From Aquabacter sp965279295 (GTDB lineage: Bacteria; Pseudomonadota; Alphaproteobacteria; Rhizobiales; Xanthobacteraceae): 64,000 bases of DNA. The notes beneath the pieces are model-generated. The model did no database searches. It saw nothing but the letters and a program-made list of their open reading frames with translations, and was not told the origin of the DNA. Of the stretch, positions 17,701 through 26,077 are shown one piece after another; positions within the stretch are counted from its first letter, which is position 1; each line of letters starts with the position of its first letter. The stretch lies in assembly GCA_965279295.1 (NCBI GenBank), contig CBDIHQ010000013.1, one strand, 5' to 3'. The translations under genes were made by a program, and so were the position numbers.

Positions 17701-20321
17701 TGCTGCGCTCGGATCTCATGTCGACGCAGACGCGCGCGCTCCTCTCCTCCTGCGCCCGCATCGTTGTGGTGGCACAACGCGGCACCCTCACCGAGCAGCT
17801 CGACCGGGTGGTCCAGGACGCACGCCCGGTGAAGCCCCAGCCGAAGCGCCCGGTCCTCGCCACCACGCCGCCCGCGCCCCCGTCGCTGGAATTCTTCAAC
17901 GGCCTCGGCGGCTTCGCCATGGACGGACGGGAGTATGTGACCGTCCTCGGGCCGGGCCAGTCCACGCCGGCGCCCTGGATCAATGTCATCGCCAACCCAA
18001 GTTTCGGCTTCCAGGTGGCGACCGAGGGCAGCGGGTACACTTGGTCCCTCAACAGCCGTGAGAACCAGATCACGCCATGGTCCAACGACCCTGTAACCGA
18101 CCGCGCCTCCGAAGCCTTCTACCTCAGGGATGAGGAGACCGGCGCGCTGTGGAGCCCGACCGCGCTTCCCATCCGGGATGAGGGCGGGACTTACACCGCC
18201 CGCCATGGCCGGGGGTACAGCAAATTCGCCCATACCGCCCACGGCATCGAGGCCGAACTGCTTCAGCTCGTTCCGGTCGAAGGCTCCATCAAGCTGTCCC
18301 GCCTGACATTGCGAAATCTGACCAGCCGCCCCCGGCGGCTCTCCCTCACCGCTTATGCGGAATGGGTGCTGGGCGCCTCGCGCTCCGCCACCACGCCTTT
18401 CGTGGTGACGTCCATTGATACTGAGACCGGCGCGATGTTCGCGCGCAATCCATGGAATGGTGATTACGGATCACGCGTCGCGTTCCTCGCCATGGACGGG
18501 CGCAAAACCGAATGGACCGGCGACCGCCGCGAATTCATCGGCCGCAACGGGACGCTGTCCGCCCCGGCCGCGCTTGCGGGCGGTACGGCGCTCTCCAATA
18601 CGGTGGGCGCGGGCCTTGACCCTTGCGGGGTCTTGCGCAGCTTGGTGGACCTTCCGCCGAACGCCAGCGTCGAGATCACCGTCTTGCTGGGAGAGGCCGC
18701 CGATGCGCAGGAGGCCCGGCATCTGATCACGCGCTATCGCGCGTCCGATATCGACGCCGTGCTCGCCAAGGTGACCGACCTCTGGACCGACATCCTAGGC
18801 GCTGTGCAGGTGCAAACGCCCGACCGGTCCCTCGACATCATGCTGAACGGCTGGTTCCTCTATCAGACGCTGGCCTGCCGGGTCTGGGCCCGCTCGGCCT
18901 TCTACCAGGCGAGCGGCGCCTTCGGGTTCCGCGACCAACTCCAGGACGGCATGGCGTTGGTCGCCAGCCGCCCCGATCTGACGCGGGCGCATCTCCTTCG
19001 CGCCGCCGCGCGGCAGTTCGTCGAGGGGGACGTGCAGCATTGGTGGCTACCCCAGTCCGGCCGGGGCGTGCGCACCCGCATCTCGGACGACCGGGCCTGG
19101 CTCGCCTACACCGTGGCCCATTATATCAAGGCGACCGGAGACGCCGGTGTATTAGACGAGCGCGTGCCCTTCCTCGAAGGCCAGCGGCTGAATCCGGGCG
19201 AGCATGAGAGCTTCTTTCCGCCAACCATCGCCGATGAAACCGCCGCCCTGTTCGAGCATTGCGCCCGTGCCCTGGACCAGAGCCTCGCGCTTGGCGCCCA
19301 TGGCCTGCCCCTGATCGGCACCGGGGACTGGAACGACGGCATGAACCGCGTCGGCGAGCGGGGAGAAGGGGAAAGTGTCTGGCTCGGCTGGCTCCTCTAT
19401 GCTGCGCTTCTCGCCTTTGCTCCGCTCGCTCAGGCGCGTGGCGAGACCCTGCGGGCAACGCGGTGGGAAGTCCACGCGGCCGGGCTACGGGCGTCCCTCG
19501 AAAACGAAGGGTGGGACGGCGACTGGTATCGTCGCGGCTTCTTCGACGACGGCACGCCGCTGGGCTCTGCATCGAGCGAGGAGTGCCGGATCGATTCCAT
19601 TGCCCAGTCCTGGGCGGTACTGTCGGGCGCGGCCGATCCCGCGCGCGCGGCGCGCGGCATGGCTGCGGTCGAACGTCACCTGATCCGGCCTGGCGAGGGG
19701 CTTGCCCTGCTGTTCACCCCGCCGTTCGACAAGACGCCGCTCGATCCCGGCTACATCAAGGGATATCCGCCGGGACTGCGCGAAAACGGCGGCCAATATA
19801 CCCACGCCGCACTCTGGTCGGTGATGGCCTTCGCGGCATCCGGCGAGGGCGACAAGGCGGCGGCGCTGTTCTCGCTCCTCAACCCCATCAACCACGCCCG
19901 CACCCGCTCCGACGTGCTGCGCTACAAGGTCGAGCCTTACGTGCTTGCGGCCGACATCTATGCCGAGCCGCCTCATGTTGGGCGCGGCGGATGGACCTGG
20001 TACACCGGCTCGGCAGGCTGGATGCAGCGGGCCGGGATCGAAAGCATCCTCGGCCTGAAGATGGAGGGCAACGCACTCCATCTCGATCCCTGCATTCCCC
20101 GGAACTGGCCCGGCTTCGAGATGACCCTGCGTCATGGCGCAGCACGATATCGGATCATCGTGGACAACCCCGAGGGGATAAGCCAGGGCATCGTCTCCGC
20201 CGAAATCGACGGGGAAGACATGGCCGTGCCGGTCGTCATTCCCTTCAGCTTAGCGGCGGGAACGCACGTCATAAAAGTGACCCTCGGCCGCAAGACGTCG
20301 GCGTGGCGGACGAGTGGGTGA
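11739..20321 (+). CDS. ndvB: Cyclic beta-1,2-glucan synthase (NdvB-like), GT84-GH94
   Basis: At about 2,860 residues this matches NdvB/Cgs, the inner-membrane enzyme that initiates, elongates and cyclises beta-1,2-glucan exported to the periplasm for osmoadaptation and host interaction. Order of parts: a cytoplasmic N-terminal region beginning PIREDLFSVERLEEHARSL; membrane helices near 415-465; a GT84 transferase region with TLDADTRLPRD (about 629) and MRRHRWARGDWQ (about 770); a second helix bundle near 815-985; a glucoamylase-like region around 1030-1540; and two GH94-type parts, the last with GTGDWNDGMNRVG (about 2,526) carrying the catalytic Asp. The start is uncertain: a TTG at 11739 behind GAAAGG is the best in-frame choice, and the conserved part begins about 20 residues later. 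Confidence 0.93.
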   Translation: MYAFFLQAIGLASPGSPWNDRTPIREDLFSVERLEEHARSLAAAQPVEPGPSRGHSLSARLADNGAVLLDAYRNILRAIDEGGAITPSAEWLIDNYHLVERQMREIRSDLPPSYYRQLPKLATGPLAGYPRIFGVAWAFVAHTDSRFDSEMLVRYLRAYQEVQPLTIGELWAVSITLRIVLIENLRRLSQWIVDDRIARREADTLADRLLGAGGRPAESAQVVLEKLEHAPLPEALAVQLVHRLRDQDPRVTPALLWLDRRLAAQGMTADQVVRDVHRSQGGANVSVRNIITSLRLISDVDWQDLFERTSLVDNVLAAGGAFEAMDFATRNLYRSAIEELARGSEHTEIDVAHRAVEAAERDRLTASTNKDLRGGDPGYHLIAGGRRAFEATLGFRLPLNRMSVRLNRAFGIGGYAGAIILETLVLLALPLLVAGALGLDWASLLLLGVLGAVPAIDAAVALVNRAMSLGFGATLLPALELREGVPSHLRTLVAVPTLLTSLQSVEEHIERLEIHHLASPEGDLHYALLSDWTDAESEDAEGDDALVAAAAEGIARLNARYGPAPGGARFLLLHRRRVWNDSESRWIGWERKRGKLHELNRFLRGETDTTFIAVQGVTPTAPENVRYVVTLDADTRLPRDTVRRLIGKMAHPLNRPRFDMASSRVVEGYAVLQPRVTPSLPMGQEGSLFQRTFSSVSGIDAYGSAVSDVYQDLSGDGSYAGKGIYDLDAFEASLAGRVPDSTLLSHDLFEGIFARAGLASDVEVVEEFPARYDVSAMRRHRWARGDWQLLPWILSHGPLPTNASPAFAAIPVFGRLKMLDNLRRSLSGPLAIAALLVGWTMPWGAALVWTAFILITLALPGFIPVVAAIPPRHPGVTLTSHLRALWSDLRLALVQCGLVVVFLADEAWLMLDAILRTLWRLWVSRSHLLQWVPAAQANQARRLDLMGSYSRMWGALVIGALALLVALAFGHGAWPLAAGFAALWFVSPAVARWVSLAPKIAGKMQVEESDAHALRLIARRTWRFFETFVTPADNMLPPDNFQEDPAPALAHRTSPTNLGLYLLSVASARDFGWVGTREAIDRLEQTLGTMGRLARFRGHFYNWYDTADLRPLDPKYVSAVDSGNLAGHLIALANALQEWRAIPQSTAARLAGIADAIDLTRAEAARLQDGRRTQTVTPRQLDDALAALLIDVKLPAAQDEDLRRRLATLAAQSDTMIDIARTLATERGDEAGADMLFWAKASLDAIDSHRRDLTLGTDTQAALAARLETLEDTARAMAMAMEFGFLLDKERNLLSIGYLVPEGILDTNCYDLLASEARLASFFAIAKGDLPARHWFRLGRSVTPIAHGAALISWSGSMFEYLMPSLVMRAPADSLLDRANRLVVRRQIEYGAIRGVPWGISESAYNARDLEFTYQYSNFGVPGLGLKRGLGDNLVIAPYATALASMADTKAACANFTRLAECGAQGRYGFYEALDYTPSRLPTGRDVAVVHAFMAHHQGMSIVAIADALLDGIMRARFHAEPMIQATELLLQERTPRDVAVVRPWMTEARSSVRSRDVGLSGGRHFTSAQQDTPATHLLSNGRYATMLTAAGSGYSRWGNFAITRWREDATCDDFGSYLFVRDVSGGNAWSAGFQPSGVEPNSYNVSFFEDRAEFVRRDGSLETALDVLVSAEEDAEVRRVSISNSSSRVRELDVTSYAELVLAAQSSDIAHPVFSKLFVQTEYLAEIGAILATRRRRTPSEPQIWAGHFCVVEGETVGAAEIETDRARFLGRGHDIRTPIAIIDGRPLSNTVGTVLDPIFALRRRVRIAPGGIVRITFWTAVASTREALLDIIDKHRDTTAYGRAATLAWTQAQVERYHLGITQGEAALYQRLAGHAIYAAPALRPASDTIERGAGPQSGLWGQSISGDLPIVLLRISDIENLDIARELLKAHEYWGLKQLAVDLVILNDRQSSYVQDLQIALETLARTSQSWFQAGRGGASGRVFVLRSDLMSTQTRALLSSCARIVVVAQRGTLTEQLDRVVQDARPVKPQPKRPVLATTPPAPPSLEFFNGLGGFAMDGREYVTVLGPGQSTPAPWINVIANPSFGFQVATEGSGYTWSLNSRENQITPWSNDPVTDRASEAFYLRDEETGALWSPTALPIRDEGGTYTARHGRGYSKFAHTAHGIEAELLQLVPVEGSIKLSRLTLRNLTSRPRRLSLTAYAEWVLGASRSATTPFVVTSIDTETGAMFARNPWNGDYGSRVAFLAMDGRKTEWTGDRREFIGRNGTLSAPAALAGGTALSNTVGAGLDPCGVLRSLVDLPPNASVEITVLLGEAADAQEARHLITRYRASDIDAVLAKVTDLWTDILGAVQVQTPDRSLDIMLNGWFLYQTLACRVWARSAFYQASGAFGFRDQLQDGMALVASRPDLTRAHLLRAAARQFVEGDVQHWWLPQSGRGVRTRISDDRAWLAYTVAHYIKATGDAGVLDERVPFLEGQRLNPGEHESFFPPTIADETAALFEHCARALDQSLALGAHGLPLIGTGDWNDGMNRVGERGEGESVWLGWLLYAALLAFAPLAQARGETLRATRWEVHAAGLRASLENEGWDGDWYRRGFFDDGTPLGSASSEECRIDSIAQSWAVLSGAADPARAARGMAAVERHLIRPGEGLALLFTPPFDKTPLDPGYIKGYPPGLRENGGQYTHAALWSVMAFAASGEGDKAAALFSLLNPINHARTRSDVLRYKVEPYVLAADIYAEPPHVGRGGWTWYTGSAGWMQRAGIESILGLKMEGNALHLDPCIPRNWPGFEMTLRHGAARYRIIVDNPEGISQGIVSAEIDGEDMAVPVVIPFSLAAGTHVIKVTLGRKTSAWRTSG

Positions 20322-20645
20322 TGCTGGCTCCATTCGACTAGCGCCGGACGATCAACCCTCAGGTTCCGCGTTTGCGCGCGCGACACCGGACCTCATCATT
20401 ACAAAGATACCTTAGGGCGCAGCGTCCTGCTGCTTAGGTCCGCAGCATTTCGGGCACATATGTAATACGCGCGAACATTCAATAAATATTGGACCTCCCC
20501 TAAAGCAATAAAGCCGTCTTTGGATATTTGAAGATGGTCATTTGACTACAAACACATACGATATCCAGACATCTGGGTTTTCTGACATTGGCTTGACATC
20601 TCCGCTGAATGCGGCGCTACCTGAGGCGTCTTGACGGGGGTAGGG
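20322..20645. other. Intergenic region upstream of the RND efflux genes
   Basis: About 320 bases between ndvB and the RND adaptor contain a moderately AT-rich stretch (about 20455-20560) and no supported gene. TTGACA at 20593-20598 is a possible -35 element about 50 bases before the adaptor start. No regulator gene adjoins it, so control of the pump is not evident from this window. Confidence 0.45.
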
Positions 20646-21752
20646 ATGCATTCGGGCACCAAGAATTTTGCGATGGCCGGTTTTCTGGCTGCAGCTATCA
20701 GCGTTTCCCTTCAAGCGCAGGCACAGACACCCGCCCCGGCGGTCCTGGTGCAGACCGCCGAGATGAAGGTCATCGCCAAGACGCACGAATTCATCGGCCG
20801 CGTGGAGGCCATCGAAAAAGTAGATTTGCGCGCCCGCGTCGAGGGCTTCCTTGGAGCCCGCCTCTTCCAGGACGGTGACATGGTCACCAAAGGCCAGCTT
20901 CTGTTCCAGATCGAGCGCGAGCCGTTCGAGGCCGTCCTAGACCAGCGCAAGGCGCTGCTCGGCGCCGCCGAAGCCACCCGCGACAATGCGGACTTTCAAT
21001 ACCAGCGCGGCAAGGAACTCTCGCGCACCAACAATATCGCCCAAGCCCAGCTCGACCAGCGCGCAGCGGACCTCGCGCGCGCCAAGGCCGACGTACTGGG
21101 CGCGGAAGCGGCCGTGCGGGAGGCGCAGATCCAGCTTTCCTATACCGACATCAAGTCGCCCATGGCGGGCCGCATTGGCCGCGCCACCGTCTCACCCGGC
21201 AATCTGATCGGGCCGCAGACCGGCATCATCGCCACAGTGGTGCAGGAAACCCCGGTCAACGTGCTGTTCCAGATCACCCAGCGCGAACTTTTGGAGGCCC
21301 GCCAGAAAATGGGGGGCGCCGACAAGCTGGTCGTGAAGCTGCGGCTAGCGGATGGCAGCTTCTACGCCGAGCCGGGCAAGGTGAACTTCGTCGACGTCCA
21401 GGCGGACTCGCGCACCGACAGCCAGACGGTGCGGGCGGTGTTCGCAAATCCCGGTACGTTGCTGTCCCCGGGACAGACCGTTCGTGTGAATGTGGACGAG
21501 ACCAAGACCGAGCAGACCGTGGTCATCCCGCAGGCGGCGATCACCATCGACCAGACCGGCCCCTACGTGTTCGTGGTCAATAAGGCCAATGTGGTGGAGC
21601 AGCGGCGTGTCAGCCTCGGCACCGGCAACGACGGCATGGTCTCGGTATTAAGCGGCGTGGCCGCCGGAGACAGCGTCATTGTTCAGGGCGCGCAGCGGGT
21701 ACGGCCCGGAATGACCGTATCGCCGCAGACCGCTCCCACTGTGCGCGGCTGA
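20646..21752 (+). CDS. RND efflux periplasmic adaptor subunit (membrane fusion protein)
   Basis: This 368-residue HlyD/AcrA-type adaptor links an RND pump to an outer-membrane channel. It has an N-terminal signal peptide (FLAAAISVSLQAQAQ), a first lipoyl half (HEFIGRVEAIEKVDLRARVEGFL), a long alpha-hairpin at about 95-165 rich in Ala, Gln and Arg, and the second lipoyl half (YTDIKSPMAGRIGRATVSPGNLI). A beta-barrel domain and a membrane-proximal domain follow (VVIPQAAITIDQTGPYVFVV). The ATG at 20646 follows GGGGGTAGGG. Fourteen bases separate it from the pump gene. No TolC-type channel lies next to the pair, so a distant one must be used. Confidence 0.94.
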   Translation: MHSGTKNFAMAGFLAAAISVSLQAQAQTPAPAVLVQTAEMKVIAKTHEFIGRVEAIEKVDLRARVEGFLGARLFQDGDMVTKGQLLFQIEREPFEAVLDQRKALLGAAEATRDNADFQYQRGKELSRTNNIAQAQLDQRAADLARAKADVLGAEAAVREAQIQLSYTDIKSPMAGRIGRATVSPGNLIGPQTGIIATVVQETPVNVLFQITQRELLEARQKMGGADKLVVKLRLADGSFYAEPGKVNFVDVQADSRTDSQTVRAVFANPGTLLSPGQTVRVNVDETKTEQTVVIPQAAITIDQTGPYVFVVNKANVVEQRRVSLGTGNDGMVSVLSGVAAGDSVIVQGAQRVRPGMTVSPQTAPTVRG

Positions 21753-21765
21753 GGCGACACGCAAG

Positions 21766-24700
21766 ATGATATCCTCCACCTTCATCCGCCGCCCGCGCCT
21801 CGCCCTGGTCATTTCCGTCGTTATCACGGTCGCCGGCTATCTCGCGCTCGGTGCGCTCCCGGTGTCTCAGTTCCCAGACATCGTGCCGCCCGAGGTGCGC
21901 ATCAACGCCGTCTATCCCGGCGCGTCCGCCCAGGCGGTGGAAGAAAGCGTGGCCCAAGTCATCGAGGCGCAGGTCAACGGCGTCGAGCGGATGATCTACA
22001 TGAAATCCACCTCGGGCAGCGACGGCAGCTATGGCCTGTCGGTGACCTTCGAGGTGGGCTCCAATCCTGATCTCAATACGGTTAACGTCACCAACCGGGT
22101 GAACCAGGCGCTGTCTCAGCTGCCACCGGAGGTGCAGCGCAACGGCGTGACGGTAAAGAAGCAGTCGTCGGCGCTTTTGCAAGTGATCGCGATCTATTCG
22201 CCCAAGGGCACCCACGACGCCCTGTTCCTGTCGAACTACGCCACGCTTGATCTGCTGGACACCCTGCGCCGCGTGCCGGGCGTGGGCGATGCGGGATTGT
22301 TCGGCGGCCTCGACTATTCCATGCGCATCTGGCTGAACCTCGACCGGCTGGCCAGCCTCGACCTCACCGCCGAGGATATCGTCAAGGCCGTGCAGTCGCA
22401 GAACACCCAGGCGGCCGTGGGGCGCATCGGCTCCGGCAAGCAGACACGGGACGTGGAGTTCCAGCTCAATATCTCCACCCAGGGTCGGCTCACCACGATT
22501 CCCGAATTCGAGAACATCATCGTGCGCGCCAATGCCGATGGCGCCATGGTGCGGCTGAAGGATGTCGCGCGGGTGGAGCTGGGCTCCAAGAGCAGCGATT
22601 CCGAAGCCCGATACGACGGCAAGGCGGCGGTGGGCATTTCCATCTATCAGGCGCCGGGCGCGAATGCGCTTACGGTGGCCGAAGGGGTCAACAAAGTGCT
22701 GGCGGACGTCAAGCCGCGCCTGCCCGACGATGTGACCTTCAACGTCATGTACGACACCACGGTGTTCGTGGAGAAGACCATTGAATCCGTGGTGCACACG
22801 CTGATCGAGGCGTTCGTGCTGGTGGGCATCGTGGTGTTCGTGTTCCTGGGCAACCTGCGTGCCACGCTCATCCCGATCATCGCCGTGCCGGTGGCGCTCG
22901 TCGGCACGTTCGCCGCCATGCTGGTGTTCGGCTTTTCCGCCAATACCGTGTCGCTGCTGGCCCTGGTGCTTGCCATCGGGATCGTGGTGGACGACGCCAT
23001 CGTCGTCGTCGAGGCCGTGGAGCATGTGCTGGAGCACGAGCCCGATCTGACGCCCGCTGAGGCGACCGAAAAGGCCATGGGTCAGGTGACCGGACCGATC
23101 ATCGCCATCACCCTGGTGCTGCTCTCGGTGTTCGTGCCCACCGCCTTCATTCCCGGCATCACCGGCCAGCTCTACCAGCAGTTCGCGGTCACCGTCTCCG
23201 TTGCCATGATTATCTCGGCGATCAACGCCCTGTCGCTGTCTCCGGCGCTCTGCTCGCTGTTGCTGCGGCACAAGGCCAAGCCGACCGGCATCATCGCCTG
23301 GATGCAGCGCGGCATCGATAGGAGCCGTGACGGCTACGCCGCCGTGGTCGCCCCGATTGCCCGGCGCATGCTGGTGACGGGGCTTCTGGTGCTGGCCTTC
23401 GCCGGCGCCACCGGCTGGCTGACCGGGCTGGTGCCCAGCGGCTTCCTGCCCGAGGAGGACCAGGGCGCCTTCATGGGCGAGGTGCAGCTTCCCGACGCCG
23501 CCTCGCTCGGCCGCACCGCCGAGGTGGTGGAACAGGCCGAGAAGATCATTCTGGACCGCCCCTGGACCGAGCATGTGTTCTCGGTCACCGGCTTCAGCCT
23601 GCTGGACGGGCTGGCTCTGCCGAACAAGGCACTGCTGATCGTCGCCATGAAGCCGTTCGATGAACGCAAAGACAAGTCGATGTCCGTGTTCGCGGCGCTG
23701 GCCGACCTGCGCGGGCGCTTCTCGCAGATTGCCGCTGGCGACGTGTTCGTGTTCAACCTGCCGCCGATCGCGGGACTTGGCACGGGGTCTGGCTTTGAAT
23801 TCCAGCTTCAGAGCCTCGCCGGCGCCAAGCCGGAGGATCTGGCGGCGGTGGCGCGCGGACTGGTGGCGGCGGCCAATGCCGATCCCAGGCTCGCCAATGT
23901 CTTCACCACCTTCGGCGCTGCGACGCCGCAGGTGTACCTCAACATCGAGCGCGATCGCGCCCAGGCGCTCGGCGTGCCGGTCGATTCCATCTTCACCGCG
24001 CTTCAGACCAGCATGGGCGGCAGCTATGTGAACGACTTCAACCGCTTCGGCCGGACATGGCAGGTCCAGGTGCAGGCGGATGCGTCCGATCGCAAGGCCG
24101 TCGAGGACATCAACCGGGTCCGGGTGCGCACCGACAAGGGCGATCTCGTGCCCATCGACGCGGTGGCCGACATCCAGCTCATCACCGCCCCGTCCGCCAT
24201 CATCCGCTACAACAACCTGCGCTCGGTGCCGATCAATGGTGCGCCCGCTGCCGGCGTGTCGTCGGGCGAGGCCATCGTCGCCATGGAACAGGTCGCCAAG
24301 GCCACCCTGCCGCAAGGCTTCTCATACGAGTGGACCGGCACCGCTCTCCAGGAAAAGGCGGCGGCGGGGCAGACCGGCTTCATCCTCGCCCTGGCGGTGC
24401 TGTTCGCCTATCTGTTCCTGGTGGCGCTGTACGAGAGCTGGACCATTCCGGTGGCAGCGCTGGCTTCGGTGGTGGTCGGCCTGTTCGGCGCCATGCTGGC
24501 CCTCAAGATCGCCGGCCTGGATAACAATATCTACGCCCAGATCGGCATTGTCGTGCTGATCGCGCTGGCGGCGAAGAACGCCATCCTGATCGTCGAATTC
24601 GCCATGGAGCAGCGCCGCGAGGGGCTGAGCGTGGTTGACGCCGCCGTGACCGCCGCCAAGCTGCGCTTCCGCGCGGTGATGATGACCTCGTTCGCCTTCA

Positions 24701-24903
24701 TCTGCGGCCTGATCCCGCTGGTGATCGCCAGCGGGGCTGGCGCGGCCACCCAAAGGGCCGTGGGCACCGCCGTGTTCGGCGGCATGCTGGCGGCGAGCTT
24801 CCTGGGGATCTTCGTCATCCCCGGCCTCTACGTGATCTTCCAGAAGATGCGCGAGCGGGTGCACGGCCTGTTCGGCTCATCGGTGGCACCGCCTACAGCC
24901 TGA
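21766..24903 (+). CDS. RND efflux pump, inner-membrane permease (HAE-1/AcrB type)
   Basis: The 1,045-residue length and twelve-helix plan with two large periplasmic loops identify an AcrB-like proton-driven drug exporter. It begins with the usual FIRRPRLALVISVVI helix. The proton-relay aspartates lie in transmembrane helix 4 (GIVVDDAIVVVEAVEHVL, near residue 408). Helix 10-11 features are also present (AKNAILIVEFAMEQRREG). It follows the adaptor by 14 bases and is surely its partner. The phenylalanine-rich substrate pocket cannot be judged by eye, so substrates (drugs, detergents or plant phenolics) remain open. Confidence 0.96.
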   Translation: MISSTFIRRPRLALVISVVITVAGYLALGALPVSQFPDIVPPEVRINAVYPGASAQAVEESVAQVIEAQVNGVERMIYMKSTSGSDGSYGLSVTFEVGSNPDLNTVNVTNRVNQALSQLPPEVQRNGVTVKKQSSALLQVIAIYSPKGTHDALFLSNYATLDLLDTLRRVPGVGDAGLFGGLDYSMRIWLNLDRLASLDLTAEDIVKAVQSQNTQAAVGRIGSGKQTRDVEFQLNISTQGRLTTIPEFENIIVRANADGAMVRLKDVARVELGSKSSDSEARYDGKAAVGISIYQAPGANALTVAEGVNKVLADVKPRLPDDVTFNVMYDTTVFVEKTIESVVHTLIEAFVLVGIVVFVFLGNLRATLIPIIAVPVALVGTFAAMLVFGFSANTVSLLALVLAIGIVVDDAIVVVEAVEHVLEHEPDLTPAEATEKAMGQVTGPIIAITLVLLSVFVPTAFIPGITGQLYQQFAVTVSVAMIISAINALSLSPALCSLLLRHKAKPTGIIAWMQRGIDRSRDGYAAVVAPIARRMLVTGLLVLAFAGATGWLTGLVPSGFLPEEDQGAFMGEVQLPDAASLGRTAEVVEQAEKIILDRPWTEHVFSVTGFSLLDGLALPNKALLIVAMKPFDERKDKSMSVFAALADLRGRFSQIAAGDVFVFNLPPIAGLGTGSGFEFQLQSLAGAKPEDLAAVARGLVAAANADPRLANVFTTFGAATPQVYLNIERDRAQALGVPVDSIFTALQTSMGGSYVNDFNRFGRTWQVQVQADASDRKAVEDINRVRVRTDKGDLVPIDAVADIQLITAPSAIIRYNNLRSVPINGAPAAGVSSGEAIVAMEQVAKATLPQGFSYEWTGTALQEKAAAGQTGFILALAVLFAYLFLVALYESWTIPVAALASVVVGLFGAMLALKIAGLDNNIYAQIGIVVLIALAAKNAILIVEFAMEQRREGLSVVDAAVTAAKLRFRAVMMTSFAFICGLIPLVIASGAGAATQRAVGTAVFGGMLAASFLGIFVIPGLYVIFQKMRERVHGLFGSSVAPPTA

Positions 24904-25146
24904 GGGCTCGACCATCGCCCTGCGAGTGGACGCGCAATCCCAAGGAACGACATATCGAAGCGGGTCATAACCATGCCGCGCCCGCGCGGCAGGGAGTGTC
25001 AGACTGAGGCCTCGATCACCAGAATGGCGACGGCCGTCGGGCCTGAAGGAATGGCACAAACGCCCATATCTCGACATCCAAAGTGGAACTTGCGGCCTTG
25101 AAGGAGGTTTTGATGCCCATGCGGGGGCATTGTGAGGAAAGCTTCG

Positions 25147-26037
25147 ATGAAAATTCGCTGCGGCTACCGGATCGAGGTCGTTTGTTCTCAGCCGACCCCC
25201 GCTATCCTTCTGTGCGATCCGCACCCCAGCCGCGATGCGGACATCGTCAGTGGGTCCCATAGCAGGGTGACGTCGCTTGTCGACGGCAGGGACGTGCCCA
25301 GTGCTGAATATACCGATGGCTTCGGCAACCGTTGCCGTCGGCTCGTCGTCCCGCAGGGCGGCGCAGCCTTCAGGAACGACCTGCTCGTTCAGGATTCCGG
25401 TGCCGCCGACCAACGTGATTGCAATGCCCAAGAAGTATTTCCCGGCGACCTGCCGTCGGAGGTGTTCGAGTATTTGCTATCCAGCCGATACTGCGAAGTG
25501 GATGAACTTTCCGCGACAGCTTGGGAGCTATTCGGCCATTGCGATCCAGGCTGGAACCGGGTCCAGCAGATTTGCAACTATGTGAATGCGCGCATTCGCT
25601 TCGACTATCAGTGCGCACGGGCCACGCGGACAGCAGCCCAAACCATGGTTGAGCAAGTCGGCGTTTGCCGCGATTTCACGCATCTGGCTGTTGCACTGTG
25701 CCGCTGCATGAATATTCCCGCGCGCTATTGCAACGGTTTCCTGGGCGATATCGGTGTCCCACGCGATCCCGCTCCGATGGACTACAATGCTTGGTTCGAG
25801 GTTTATCTGGGTGGCAAGTGGTACACGTTCGATGCGCGCCATAATGTTCCGCGCATCGGTCGTATCCTGGTGGCGAGAGGTCGGGATGCGGCTGACATTC
25901 CGATGATCCACACCTTCGGCCCTCACATTCTGCAGAAGTTCGAGGTGATCACCGAAGAGGTCACGATTGATGATCAGCTCTCACATGGGAGTTATCGACC
26001 AGAAATGCACTTCGATGCCCGCGAAGCGGCCGAATAA
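25147..26037 (+). CDS. Transglutaminase-like cysteine protease family protein
   Basis: This 296-residue protein has the bacterial transglutaminase-like core preceded by an N-terminal beta domain (about 1-110). The presumed nucleophile is Cys174 in QVGVCRDFTHLAVALCRC, and Asp229 follows in WYTFDARHNVPRIG. At the position that usually supplies the catalytic His (DFHAWFEVY in many homologues) it has Asn214 in MDYNAWFEVY; His232 three residues after the Asp may compensate or activity may be lost. Substrates of this family are unknown; proposed activities are peptide hydrolysis or acyl transfer. A GGAGG at about 25100 is too far upstream, and the ATG at 25147 is chosen for family fit. It converges on the giant autotransporter gene. 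Confidence 0.87.
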   Translation: MKIRCGYRIEVVCSQPTPAILLCDPHPSRDADIVSGSHSRVTSLVDGRDVPSAEYTDGFGNRCRRLVVPQGGAAFRNDLLVQDSGAADQRDCNAQEVFPGDLPSEVFEYLLSSRYCEVDELSATAWELFGHCDPGWNRVQQICNYVNARIRFDYQCARATRTAAQTMVEQVGVCRDFTHLAVALCRCMNIPARYCNGFLGDIGVPRDPAPMDYNAWFEVYLGGKWYTFDARHNVPRIGRILVARGRDAADIPMIHTFGPHILQKFEVITEEVTIDDQLSHGSYRPEMHFDAREAAE

Positions 26038-26077
26038 GCCCCATACGCCGCTCGCCTGATCGAACAGGGATCCCCGC

